Below, piece after piece: positions 1 through 12,700 of a stretch of 64,000 nucleotides of DNA. This DNA comes from Nautilus pompilius. Its lineage: Eukaryota > Mollusca > Cephalopoda > Nautilida > Nautilidae. The DNA lies in the NCBI GenBank assembly GCA_018389105.1, contig JACATO010001658.1, positions 186,001 through 250,000 on the forward strand. The letters are read 5' to 3'. The notes under the pieces were generated by a model that made no database searches, was not told where the DNA came from, and saw nothing but the letters and a program-made list of their open reading frames with translations. Position 1 is the first letter of the stretch, and each line of letters starts with the position of its first letter. Both the position numbers and the translations under genes were made by a program.

Positions 1-2736
1 TGGCTGGACCATAAAGAAAATGAATGGAGGAAGGAAGCGGATCTTCGGATTGGTTACGCGGCAGAAAAACAAACCGGAGTAGGAATTAGGGTGGGTTGTG
101 TATCAAACCAAACTCTCCCCCTCCCCCCCCTCATCATCACCACCACCAACCCGTGTCCGTCGACGCGGAATCTTCCGCGAGAGAGGAGGGAAGGAAGAGG
201 AGGACGACAACTACAAACCCCTCCCCCCCCCCAGGAAAATAACGAAAACAGGTTCTTCAATGAAAGCGCTTAGGGATATCGAGTGGTGCGTGCCGGCGGA
301 TCGATGATGCACAGAGGAAAAAATTATTGTCTACGTTGACAGGGCCCTGTACACACACACACACAACACACACACACGTTTATATATCGCTCTGACAGGG
401 AGAGTTTTGGTTATAAATGTTTGTTTGTGTAACAAGTCGCGGGCCGAACTCTAGACCACAGCATCGGGTTGTGATCGCAGCATCTCTGGATAAGACCTCC
501 CTCCTGCAGCACTGGGGATTGATTGGTGTTGCCTCTATACCGTGTGCAGTTGGTCATCGCCAAGAAGAACTAATGTTGTAGTGGTCGCTCAGTTGGAATG
601 ATCCCATTATGTACATTCTTGCAATCGTCTTGATGTTCGTCCTTCCGATAGACCATGGCCATAGCGTAAGTATTCCAGCAGTGTGTTATATAATGTGTTA
701 GCACTTTAATAATAATAATAATAATAATAAATAATAACAACGTAGTCATCTTTCAAAGGATTTTAAAAGTGTACTATTACAAACTAAAGAGTAAAAAGGG
801 AAAAAAAAATGTTTCATTAATGTTTACCGTCGTGTTCCTTTTTTGTTGGTTATTTGTGTTGTTCATATATTTCGAAATAATAGTAGGATGTGATATTAGT
901 TTTTCTTCCCCCCCTAAATATCTGGATAATACCTGTGGTGAAACTTCTTCCCTTTTCTTCGATGCTCTTTCGGTAGGGATGAGAATGTATAATCTCTTCT
1001 CCCATTATTTATTTGTTTTGAAAGGGAATGCCACTAGGAATCTCTCTCTGTCTGCCTCATTCTTTTAGAAGGAACTATGAGCATCTATTATTTGGAGCTC
1101 TGAATCTGTTCCTCAGAGAAGAAGCCACAATTATATGAACGTGTTATTCCTTTATATATCAGAAGTCCAGCACTCCTAAGGTGAAGACATTTCCTCTTTA
1201 AGGACCACGTAGTTCGACATTAAAGAGACCCTGCTGTAGCCGTGATACCGGTTTGTGTTTATTCCTTTCATCTTTCGTACGAACGTGGATCCATTCACTG
1301 GCGAGTTAGCAGAACTTGAAGCAAGGTGTTGATCGACGATGATAAAGTAATAATATGATTTCGCGGCACCTGTTGACAAAAAAAAAAAAAATAAAAAAAT
1401 AACTGGTCCGATTTTTGGGGCCCGCCCCCCCCCCCTCGTCCGGTCGTTTGTCGCCAGCCCCACTCGAGTTAACTGTGGCAGGATCACCCTTCGTGAGTCC
1501 GGGCGTGAACTGGAGATCGCGACGAGTTACCAACACCGGTGTCAACGACACAATACCCGCCATTGATCTGCTTAAGGAGTTAGCGGGAGTCGTAAAACTG
1601 TGGAGTTGTTAAGTTAAACTGATGGATGGAGGGAATCCGGTAAAAGGCAACGTGTTAATTGTTACAAAAAAAAAAAAAAAAAAAAAAAGGGAGCAGGGGT
1701 TTTTTTTGGGTGGGGGGGGCATTGTTATATCTAACAACAACAACAATACCGCGAACTTTGTAACAAATTTCGGAACGTGGTCGGCAGAAGGAAGATGGTC
1801 TTGGTAGGCAAAGGAACAAACGGCAGCAAACAAAAGACGTGCCCCAGCCCATTGTTGATTACAAGATAAAAGGTCCCAGTTCCACGTGACGAGTCCTGAT
1901 CGGCGGCATCGCTAAGGCGCGCGGGAAGTGTACGGTAAACTGAGTTCGGAGCAGAAATGGTGTTAAATATTCGATCTTCAAACTCGAACGTGTGTGTGTG
2001 TGTGTGTGTTTTAGGTCCTCCCCTGGTTCGACACCCACCTCTGCCTTCGTTTCGGTTTACCAAGCGAAATACCCTCAGCCCCCCCAACCCCTTTTTTTTT
2101 CTATTTTCAAACCCAAAGCCCCATCTCGTGAGAGCTCGCTGCCGTATGCACTCCAGCCAGTCTACGGCTCCTTCCGTTCCCAGCCGGCACCCTCGCCACG
2201 AAGCAGGGTCTGGAACCCGCCGCGCGGAATCCAAGAGCTCTCTCTCTCTCTCCCTCCCAACGCCCAGAAGGCTGCAGCGACGGTGGAGGGGGACCACTCT
2301 CTCTCTCTCTCCTTCATTTTCCGCACGTGCACCATGGGAGGAAGGGCAGGGGGAGGTAACTTGGCAAGCGTGTGGCCTGCTTGTCATGGTGGCCGTGAAT
2401 TTGCTTTGGACAACTGGCTTTCAGTTCACGCCATCGTTCGCGAGATGCCTCCCTCTCTCCTTGGTGAAGGATCAGTTGTTCTAGCATCTCCCTGGCGAGG
2501 AGCTGCATGACCAAGTTGCTCCCGCCGCCGCCCGCTCCATGCAAATACATAAAATAAAACAAAAAAGTAGTGGACATTTGAAAAGCAGACGATAGGGTTA
2601 TATAGGGCAGGAAACAGAATTAGGTCATTGGAGTCCGTACTTTAGCCCATCGAAGTATAAGCCGGTGCTACTAGGATTGGAAACGCGATAAGTACTTTTC
2701 ATTTACTTTTATAAAATTAAAAAAAGAAGAAAAGGG

Positions 2737-2771
<35 letters not shown>

Positions 2772-3760
2772 GGGGGGGGATAATTTATGTGACTCATTAT
2801 CAGCCAATCAAATCATTGCACGATTTGGTTTTTTTTTTTTCGCGCGATTTTGAAAAATTGGTTCCTTAGAACAAATAAATAACCAGTGAAAGAAGGTGGT
2901 TGTACCCGCCGATGCTCGGAGGGTTAGGGTGGGCTGTGTGTGGTGTGTCGGTGTTGGGTTACGCAGATGAGGCCGCCATGAATGCTGGCGGAGCGATAAT
3001 TGGCTGTCGCGGACAAGGTAAACGCCGCGGCGTTAGGCGGCGGTCGCCAACGCGACGAGGAAACAATGGCGCTATTGTAGTCGTCGTATTCGTTCAGTTC
3101 GGGCGATGCAGGCCGACACGAAAGCCAGATCCGCCCGCGTCTGAACTGCTGAAGGACAGAACGACGAACAAGCGACTGTTATACAACAAGGGAACCCCTC
3201 CCATTCATCATTTCCCCCGCGCTTAGCGGTGACATTTTCGGATTGTAAAAAAAGAGCCTCACATCAATCAGGGTCTCCCTCCATCCCCGGGGGGATCCAC
3301 AGAGACTAGAAAAGGAGTTACGCCGATGTTGTTGTTCTCTCTCTGTCGGTCATGGTTTCTGTGGACCAGGTATAGGGGCAACTGCTGAAATAACTGGAGG
3401 GATTACCCGAAGACAAATTTCAAGTTTTAAGCCCGTATCAATCACACAGACCATCCGCCATATGTACTCCAGGCGCATCATCTCAACTCGAAGAAACGCA
3501 ACCCTGCCCCTGACCCCTAGACCCCTAAAAAAAACAACTTATACCATTCATTCCAAGAGACCTTCAACGAATACAAACGTTACATGCTTTTCTTTTTCTA
3601 ATGCGCATGGATGGCAGCATAGCTCTTCTGTCGAGAAGATCACGAAAGACTCGCCATGCGTAGGAGGCTGGCTCACCTTTTCTACTCTCACTTTAAAAGA
3701 GAAGCTTAAAATGGCGAGATAAGTTTCTGAAGTATGGCACAAGAATATATATTATTTCCT
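1..3760. promoter_or_regulatory. GC/CpG-richer 5' region around exon 1
   Basis: This block is visibly richer in G, C and CpG than the rest of the window, and it surrounds the first coding exon. It contains CA, TC and GT runs, E-box cores CACGTG near 1883 and 2323, and a TATA-like ATATAT run near 382. The transcription start and 5' UTR of the gene probably lie left of 609, but no decisive core promoter can be seen. The several open frames on both strands here (for example 1731-2387 minus and 1957-2484 plus) overlap one another, are low in complexity and look like chance frames in GC-rich DNA. Promoter function is an inference from position and composition. Confidence 0.4.
609..665 (+). CDS. 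Exon 1: signal peptide
   Basis: ATG at 609 opens 19 codons reading [19 protein letters not shown], a hydrophobic core typical of a cleaved secretory signal. The exon ends at AGC followed by the strong donor GTAAGT, in phase 0. The next placed exon also begins in phase 0. This start is chosen because it gives a complete signal sequence just before a good donor. The 12.3-kb first intron is long but usual for animal genes with a regulatory first intron. Confidence 0.7.
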
Positions 3761-6700
3761 ACAGGTTGCAATGATTTATTAGTAATTCTACTACCGAGAC
3801 CATCCCTCATTCATGCTTAAATTGTGTGCATACTAGATATTTACCTGGCAAAATCATTTCTGTACAACTATCGCACCTGAAGGGCTTTGTGCTCTTGTAC
3901 CTGTATAATTCTTACTAACACTTTCAAGTCATTTACCATTTTGTTGATTATGAAACTTAATGGTACCTGTATAATTCTTACTAACACTTTCAAGTCATTT
4001 ACCATTTTGTTGATTATGAAACTTAATGGTACCTGTATAATTCTTACTAACACTTTCAAGTCATTTACCATTTTGTTGATTATGAAACTTAATGGTGTTT
4101 TTTTTTCTATTTTCAAATTATACTAAATCCTGAAACAAGCGATAGATCTGGAAGCACGCTAGTTGCAGTTATTGTATTAAGCAGTAGGACTAACTACCGA
4201 ATCAATCTGATAAACGCAATCTTTTATTATGTAATGTTGTATCCATCAATACGATTTACCTCCCTTTTTGTGTGGATTCTACTCACGTACAACTACTCTC
4301 ACAAAACCATATTGCCTGCAATGTTTGTTTTTTTTTTTAGTAATGTTATCAAAATAATGTCACTGTTGAGATAATAATTGCTGTTTTTTTTTAAAATAAG
4401 AACGTTGTAAACATAAATCCAAGAATTTTTGCACATTTTCTGGGTCGCCAAGACATAATAAAAGTTCATTTTTTTAGAATGTTTGTTCAAGCTTTGAAAT
4501 TATTTCATTTGTGATCTAATGTCCTTGACATTTTATTATGAAATCTAATCCCAACAACTTCATTTTAGGTTTTTTATATGGCTTCATATTAATAGGTTTA
4601 CAAGAATTAATTCCCTCCAACACATTGCAAAGACAAGAAGATCATGAAATTTAAACTCATTGAAATTAATTTAAAAAAAAAATTGAAAAATACTCCACAG
4701 TGATATTGAAATATTTTTTTTTGGTTTGACTTTTGGAATTAAGTAAGTGATATTTTCACAGCTATGAATATATGTTGCAAATATATGCATTCTGTCAGAG
4801 ATTCATGACTTCATTTAATATTATTCCTTTTGAGTCATGTACTATGTTGTAGTGACGAATTTTCTTAATCCAAGAAAGAGTGTAATGGTTTTTCTAGTGT
4901 ACTAAATACTTTAATGAGCAGAGCAATAACTTTTCTTGTATTACTGTAATTATTATAATTATTATAGTTAGAAGAACAAAATATGTAATTACTTATTGTC
5001 CTAACTTTTTGGCAGATTCTGTAGTTTAAAAAGACATTTTAAAAATAGTCTGATGGGGCTGTGTTTATTGCTTGGCACTGTAAGCATCTTGAACATATAA
5101 AAGACCACAACATGTTACCTCATACACCACAATCATTTCTTTTAAAACTGAATAATTCATTATCCTGATTAAAGTAGAAAATGGAACTTAACAGTCAGTA
5201 GTGTAGAATATTCAAACAAGAAAAAGAGTCAGTTGTTGTCGTAGAGCAGATACTAAATTATCCACCTTGACATCATACCACCAAAGTTTCCCTCGCGTTA
5301 ACCAAAAGTAAAATATTGCAGCAATAAAGCATTTCCATGGTTAAGTGAAATCACATCTAAACTTTGACCTTGTTGCTTGTACTCTTTCACAGTCCTTGTG
5401 TGTTTGACACATTTTGATTGTGCATGTGGAGGGCGACTTTGGAGAAATAGTGCAATATCACAATTTATATGTGTGCTATGCAATATAAATTTGGAGTGAT
5501 GTTTGTCTGAAATTTCTCAAGTATAGCAAAATGATTCTACACAGGAGGAATGACTATGGTGGTCTTTTTATTGCATGTGCCATTGAAATGATATAAGCGA
5601 ACAGTAACAGATACTGTGTGCATAGCAGCTGGGTTAGCACAGTGGGTTAAATAATTATGCACATATTCAGTGTTACATTACTTGGACATTATCAGAAAAA
5701 AAGTAATCATATCTTTAATATATGTCAACAAAAGCGCACTTCTTATTCCAGTAACAAGTTTTATTATTGCTTTTCTAGTGTTAACTTTACTGTGTAATTT
5801 ATTTTTTAGGTTAGACAAAAATAAGACTCAGGTCATTCTGCATTAAATCATCAAATTTTTATAAAATACCCCACCTCATCTCAGATTTCATTGAAAATTC
5901 TACTGAAGAGGCATTGAGCTCCCTAAAGAAGTTTTTTTTCTTTTTTTTTGCAAAGTTGTAGTCCCTAACTTGCATTAGTTTCAAAGATACAACTATAGGG
6001 TGCCTGGGTAGAAAATGGTACTTCATTTTACAGGTGACAAAATCCACATTTCATTGACCAGTAACTGAAAGAACAAGACACCTGTTGCCATGGAACTTGA
6101 GTTCTTAGAACAACTTTCCTATGGGGATTCTAAAACTTGTGTCAGAAATGATCTATGGCATTTATTTTTGGCACAAGTTAGACCCAAAGTAAGTATTTCA
6201 TCATGTCAAACAATGTGTGAAGCCATATTTGGAGCTTAATACTTCACAGCTGAGCACTTGAACCACTGTACCACTGTAACTGTGTTTCATGGCAACAGTG
6301 ATCTGGTCCTTGTAGTTACTGATCGCTGAAATGTGGATTTTGTCATGTGTGAAATAAAGCATCATTTTTTACCTGAGTACCCTGTGGTCGAGGCCTTGTA
6401 TTTTTGCAACTATTGTGAGTTGGTGGCTACAATTTTACAAACCTTTTGGGAGTAAAATGCACCTGTAGTAGAAGTTTTATTAAAATCTGAAAGGGTGAGG
6501 TGGGCTGCACTTGATTATTCGATGTGGAATGGCCATACTTGCTTAATATGTTGTATACTGTCTTTTTACTATGCCCTTAATTTATGTACTTTAAGCATGA
6601 ACATATGTCCCATGCTGATCTAGCCTGTTGGCAACCATTAATTCTTTTATAAATATATACTGATAGACAGCAAGGATAATAGTGGGTGGGTGTTCTGTCT

Positions 6701-9700
6701 TGTTGATGCTATTAAACTGGTATTCTGGACAGAACACTGTTGTAACTTTGATGACAAATTACACTTGTGCAATGCAAAAGTGGATATCTGCAGAGAACCA
6801 ATGAATCACACAATATGTATATCAGTATTCTATATACTCACTTAAGCCACTTGATAGTTCTGTAACAAAACATGTTCCTCTCCTACCTCTCTCTCTCTCT
6901 TAAAACTTACTAAAAATATAAATGCATACATATTATATCCATTGTAATTAAATAAAAAAAATTACTATACTTTATCTTTAAAATTCTTTAAAGAAAGTCA
7001 GAAGTTAATAACAGCTGGAAGTAAATCCAAAAAAGAAAGACCAGTCAATAAAATAAGCTATTTGTAACTTATTTTAATTTTTGTACTAGACTATGAGTAT
7101 ATTATATACTTGTGATAATGATAATCAAAAAGCAAAATGATACAAGAAAAAAAGTTTTTAATTGATGCATTTGAAACTTTTCATATTTCAGTATGATCTA
7201 CTACTATTTTTTTAAAAAAAATCTCATGCATTGTAGATTAATAATGAAATTAATGATACTGGAAATTTAAAGTATTTTAAATCATATTCCACAGCAGTTT
7301 CTGCTTTGCCTATATTGCTTGAGGTGTCACAGCCTCTTTGGCTCATCAACTGAAAAATATTGATTTGAAGGATGGGATGGTGGATACAAAGAAGAGCAGA
7401 AATAGTGTTGAATGGTAGTTGAACTTATAAGTAATAATTGTTAAAATGAAGACAAATAGTGGTGCATTCACTGATATGTCAATCTGGTTTATGCTGTCAT
7501 AACTTTTCAGAATGTTTTATTTATATTCAACAAACTACAATCATAGGTTTTCCCTTCATGGTAAAACATCCAAAAATCATGCAAGTAGTGTGAAGTTCAC
7601 ACATTTTCAGTGTTTTCTTTGCTCTGCTCCAATTTCGGTTGGCGTGTTTCTGAAACTTGTAAATAAAACTATTAGCAATAGATTTATTGAGTTCAGTTTT
7701 AGGTTTTTATTTCTTTGAGAATGTTGATCTATGAATTATCTTTTTTGTTTAAAAAAATAAAAACTAAGAGTTTTTGTTTTTGCTAATGTGCGTGTTTGCA
7801 TGTTAGCAGAGTTTCATTGTGAGTGGTAAATAACCAACATATGTTGTGTGTAAAACTAAAGAACACATTTACATTTTTAAAGAATTATTTACCAACCTCC
7901 TTCATTTGGTTGAGTAGTTAGGTTCTGTTGAACCCCTGCCTTGACTTTTGAGGTTTGAAGACATAGGAGGAAAGGTATTAATTAGCCTTGGTGACCAAGT
8001 AAGTTACCTAGGTATGGTTTGGGACTCTTGAGGAGTATTTAATTTTAAGGTTGAACTCACTCTGTTGATGTTTTAAAAGATGTATCTATTTTTAAATTTT
8101 GGACATGCTCTGCCAATAATTTTAATGTTGAAACCAGGTAAAAAAGAACAGACAATAGAAATTATCTTTTCATGCACAAATAATGCTTCATTTGTTTATG
8201 TAGTTCTTTTTTCTTTTAACAGTTTGTTAGACTTATGTTACAGACAGCATTTTAAAAGTTCAAAGACAAGCTATGATTTATTATACCTAGATGAACAATG
8301 ACCTTTATTCTCATGCAGACAGAAAGACTTCTGTTGATGCTACTAGGTCTGTAAATGTTGCACCTGATGCTTGTGTGAAAAGATGGAAAAACAATTGTAT
8401 GAAATTAAAATAACTTTTTTGTTTTTGCTTATGAAATTGGTTGGTTTTTCATCTGATATTATTACATTTTTGTAAGCAGTTATCTAACCAAATTCAGTTA
8501 AATATTGTGTTAAAAACTATAAATTGTAACTATGCACCTAGATTCTGGATTGTGAGGATAACAGATACATTAAATTCTTTTTGTTTTTTTTTTAGAAATC
8601 ACTTATGGAAATTAAAATTAGGAAATCTGCTTAAAGCCATATTTACACTGGTATTTATAATTGTTGTACTTAATAAAATGTACCAGTTATATTAATTTAT
8701 TAGTGAATACAGTTACCTACATGTATTCTTTTAGAATTTGACCAAAAAAAAGACAAAATATATATATATATAAACATGTTACAATAAGTTTATATGGGAA
8801 CTTTGATCACAAGACCATTTTGATTATAGATGAAATATTGTGAAAATTTTTTTGACAGTTTGTAAATGGGTTATGGATTTCAGATGTTGGAGATAAATTC
8901 TGGAGCTTTTGGCTCTAGCTAGAACCATCATCAGCATTAAGTCATGGTTGCATGAAAACAAGAAATATTGGGAAAATTTTGTTGGTTATTCCATTATGGT
9001 TGTTTGTAAATAGGCACAATATTTTTTGTGTGTGGATATATGACAAACTCCATTTTATGCCATTAACTTGGTTCATTTATACATCAACTACTTTTGGTTT
9101 GATGTGTCTGTGATTAGACTTTCTGAAACTTGTGTAGGCATGCTCTTAGAATGAATTAGAATATTAAAAAAATTTTTGGTTTTTTTTTTAGTTGTGTTTC
9201 TGATCACTATATTTCTTTACATACAGGTGCATCTCAAAAAATTAGAATATCGTGGAAGAGTTCAATATTTTTTGTCAGTTATTTTAGAAAGTGAAAATTG
9301 TATATATTCTAGACTCATTACATGTAAACTTAAATGTTTCAAGCATTTTTTAATTTTAATTTTGATAATTACGGCCTACAGCTAAAAAAAATAGAAAAAA
9401 CGTATCTCAAAATATTAGAATATTCCATTTTGAGTTTGAGTAAATCACTATTTATGCAATATAAATACCATGAATCTCTCAGTCTGTTTCAGTACACACA
9501 ACCACAATCATGGGGAAGACTGCTGACTTGACAGTTGTCCAGAAGACACTCATTGACACCCTCCACAAGGAGGGTAAGTAACAGAAGGTCATTGCTGAAA
9601 GGGCTGGCTGTTCACAGAGTGCTGTATCAAAGTATATTCATGGAAAGTTGACTGGAAGGGAAAAGTGTGGCAGGAAAAGGTGCACAAGCAAGAGGGATGA

Positions 9701-12700
9701 CCGCAGCCTTGAGAGGATTGTCAAACAAAGCCGATTCAAGAACTTGGGGGAGCTTCACAAGGAATGGACTGAGGCTGGAGTCAGTGCATCAAGAGCCACC
9801 ACACACAGACGTGTCCAGGAAATGGGCTACAAGTGTCGCATTCCTAGTGTCAAGCCACTCCTGAACCAGAGACAACGTCAGAAGCGTCTTACCTGGGCTA
9901 AAGCAAAAACGAACTGGATGGTTGCTCAGTGGTCCAAAGTCCTCTTCAAATGAAAGTAAATTTTGCATTTCATTTGGAAATCAAAGTCTCACAGTCTGGA
10001 GGAAGAGTGGAGAGGCACAGAATCCAAGTTGCTTGAAGTCCAGTGTGAAGTTTCCACAGTCAGTGATGATTTGGGGTGCCATGTCATCTGCTGGTGTTGG
10101 GCACTGGGTTTTATCAAGTCCAAAGTCAACGCAGCCATAAGCTTTATGGAGATGCTGATTTCCTTTTCCAGCAGGACTTGGCACCTGCCCGTAGTGCCAA
10201 AACTACTAGTAACTGGTTTGCTGACCATGGTATTATTTTGTGTGCTTGATTGGCCAGCCAACTCGCCTGACCTGAACCCCATAGAGAATCTGTTGGGTAT
10301 TGTCAAGAGGAAGATGAGAGACACCAGACCCAACAATACAGACAAGCTGAAGGCCACTATCAAAACAGCATGGGTTTCCATAACACCTCAGCAGTGCCAC
10401 AGGCTGATCGCCTCCATGCCACACACCGCATTGATGCATTGATTTGTGCAAAAGGAGCCCCGACCAAGTATCGAGTGCATAAATGAACATACTTTTCAGA
10501 AGTTTGACATTCTATATTATAAATCCTTTTTTTTTGATTGATCTTATGAAATATTATAATATTTTGAGATAGTGGATTTTTGATTTTCATGAGCTATTAG
10601 CTGTAATCATCAAAATTAAAACAAAAAAGGTTTGAAACATTTCACTTTATGTGTAATGAATCTGGAATATATGAAAGTTTCACTGTTTGAATTAAATTAT
10701 GGAAAAAAATGAACTCTTCCACGATATTCTAATTTTTTTAGATGCACCTGTATTCAGTGTTGATAATTTATTTTTAAACTGTAAGAATGTCTGTGTTGTT
10801 TATCTTCAGTAAATGTGTAAGTGATAAAATAGTTGCATTCAATTTTAAATGGTTGACACAAGAGATTATTTAAGAAGACAAGCATTTTTTTATTTGAAGT
10901 GATGTTAGCTTATCAGATGTCGGGGAGAGGAGTAAAATGGGTGAACCATTTACATCCAATGATTTATGATCGTTCCTTCCAGCTGCAGGGGCCTGATTAA
11001 TTTTTTTTATATTTCTCAAAATTGTTTATTTATATATATAGAACATTTCTAGACAGTATTTTAATAGTCAGAATGAAAAAAAAAGAATATAAGAAATGAA
11101 CTAATCTGTGGTAAATACATTAGAAATAATGCTGTAGCACCAATTTATAAGAGAGAGAGAGAGAGAGATTATCATTACAGAGAGAGATATGACGTCAGCA
11201 TAAAGAGACATATGACGTCATTACAGAGAGATAAGGTGTCAGCATAGAGAGAGATATAATGTCATTACAGAGAGGTATGATGTCATTACAGAGAGAGATA
11301 TGATGTCAGCATAGAGACATATGACGTCATTACAGAGAGAGATATGATGTCAGCATAGAGAGACATATAATGTCATTACAGAGAGATATGATGTCAGCAT
11401 AGAGAGACATATAATGTCATTACAGAGAGAGATATGACGTCAGCAGAGAGAGATATGACGTCAGCATAGAGAGACGTAGCACTATTACACAGAGATATAT
11501 GACGTCATTACAGAACAGATAGAGAGAGAGAGTGTGTTGCACTAAAAATGCCTTTTTAACAAAAGAAAGGCAGTTTAGCATTGTTTTGATATCCATGGGC
11601 CCTCTGGACTGACTATTTTTAGTGTAGTAATTTCTTAAGATGTAACTAAAGAGTAATACATCAGTAAACTTCAATAAATGCAGTATTTTTTTTTACTAAA
11701 GCATATTGTTTAAATAAAAAGAAATCCAAATCACAAATCAGAAATGAAACAAGCACTTGAACATCGCACTAGATCTGGTATAATTACACTTAAAAAAAAA
11801 ACCATCTAAGTTATTTCAGGACATGTACTAATTCTGGTCACTGTACTACGTTGGTTGTAGATGAAACACAATTTGTAATGTGGTTTTGTTTTGAAACTTT
11901 ATTTCAAGTCAGTGGAAGTTGGTTGGGTGGGTGGGGAGGGGCAGGAAGGAGGCAATGAATATTATGTCCATGTTCCACTAATTCTTTCAGAAAGTTTATG
12001 TAACTTTTTTTTTTTCAGTTCTTTTTCAAAAGGAGTACTCTCAAGTTCCATTTCTAAATGAAAGCTTGATGGCAGTTTGCTTGTTTTGCTGCCCTTTGCC
12101 TCACCAATAAATCATAGCTTTCTTCTAAAAGTATATAAAAAAAAAGAAAAAGAAAAAGAAGTGTTCAGGGAAATGAGCTAATGAATGTTGAAGGAAACAG
12201 AAAACTGAAAACGCCCTGGATTCGTTTAGTACACTTTGCAATGACAACTTCACAATTAATTTCATGTGATTGCCTTTGCTGGTGTTTTTTTTCCTAACGT
12301 GTCCCCAATAGCCGGTGGCTGGGGGGACATGTACGCGCGCGCACACACCACACACACACACACATAAATAGTATGTGTCTTCTGAAGATGAACAAAAGAA
12401 GGGCGCAAATTAGTTTGACCTCATTTTTTCACGGCCACCAATTCGAACTAAGATTTAAAAAAAAATTTCTATGTTGATACACTGATTAAAATTGAAACAT
12501 GCGAACCTTCTAGAAGACTCTTATTTTCTACTAACCATGAGATGCAGTTTTAAATACCTATAGATTTTCTTCCCGTGTATTTAGTATACTAAGGATTTTT
12601 TCAAAAAAAAAGAAAGAGAAGAAATGTCTGATATCTGGTGCGGCACAATCAAGAAAAACCACATTTTTTGTAAACATTATTTTATAAACTTGCAAATACT

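Noticed and set aside
1731-2484. Long overlapping open frames on both strands (218 codons minus, 175 and 172 codons plus)
   Set aside because: They overlap each other, are built from GT, TC and poly-T tracts, and have no domain features; stop codons are simply rare in this GC-rich part.
3868-4126. Repeated frames on both strands
   Set aside because: They are by-products of the 66-bp triplication.
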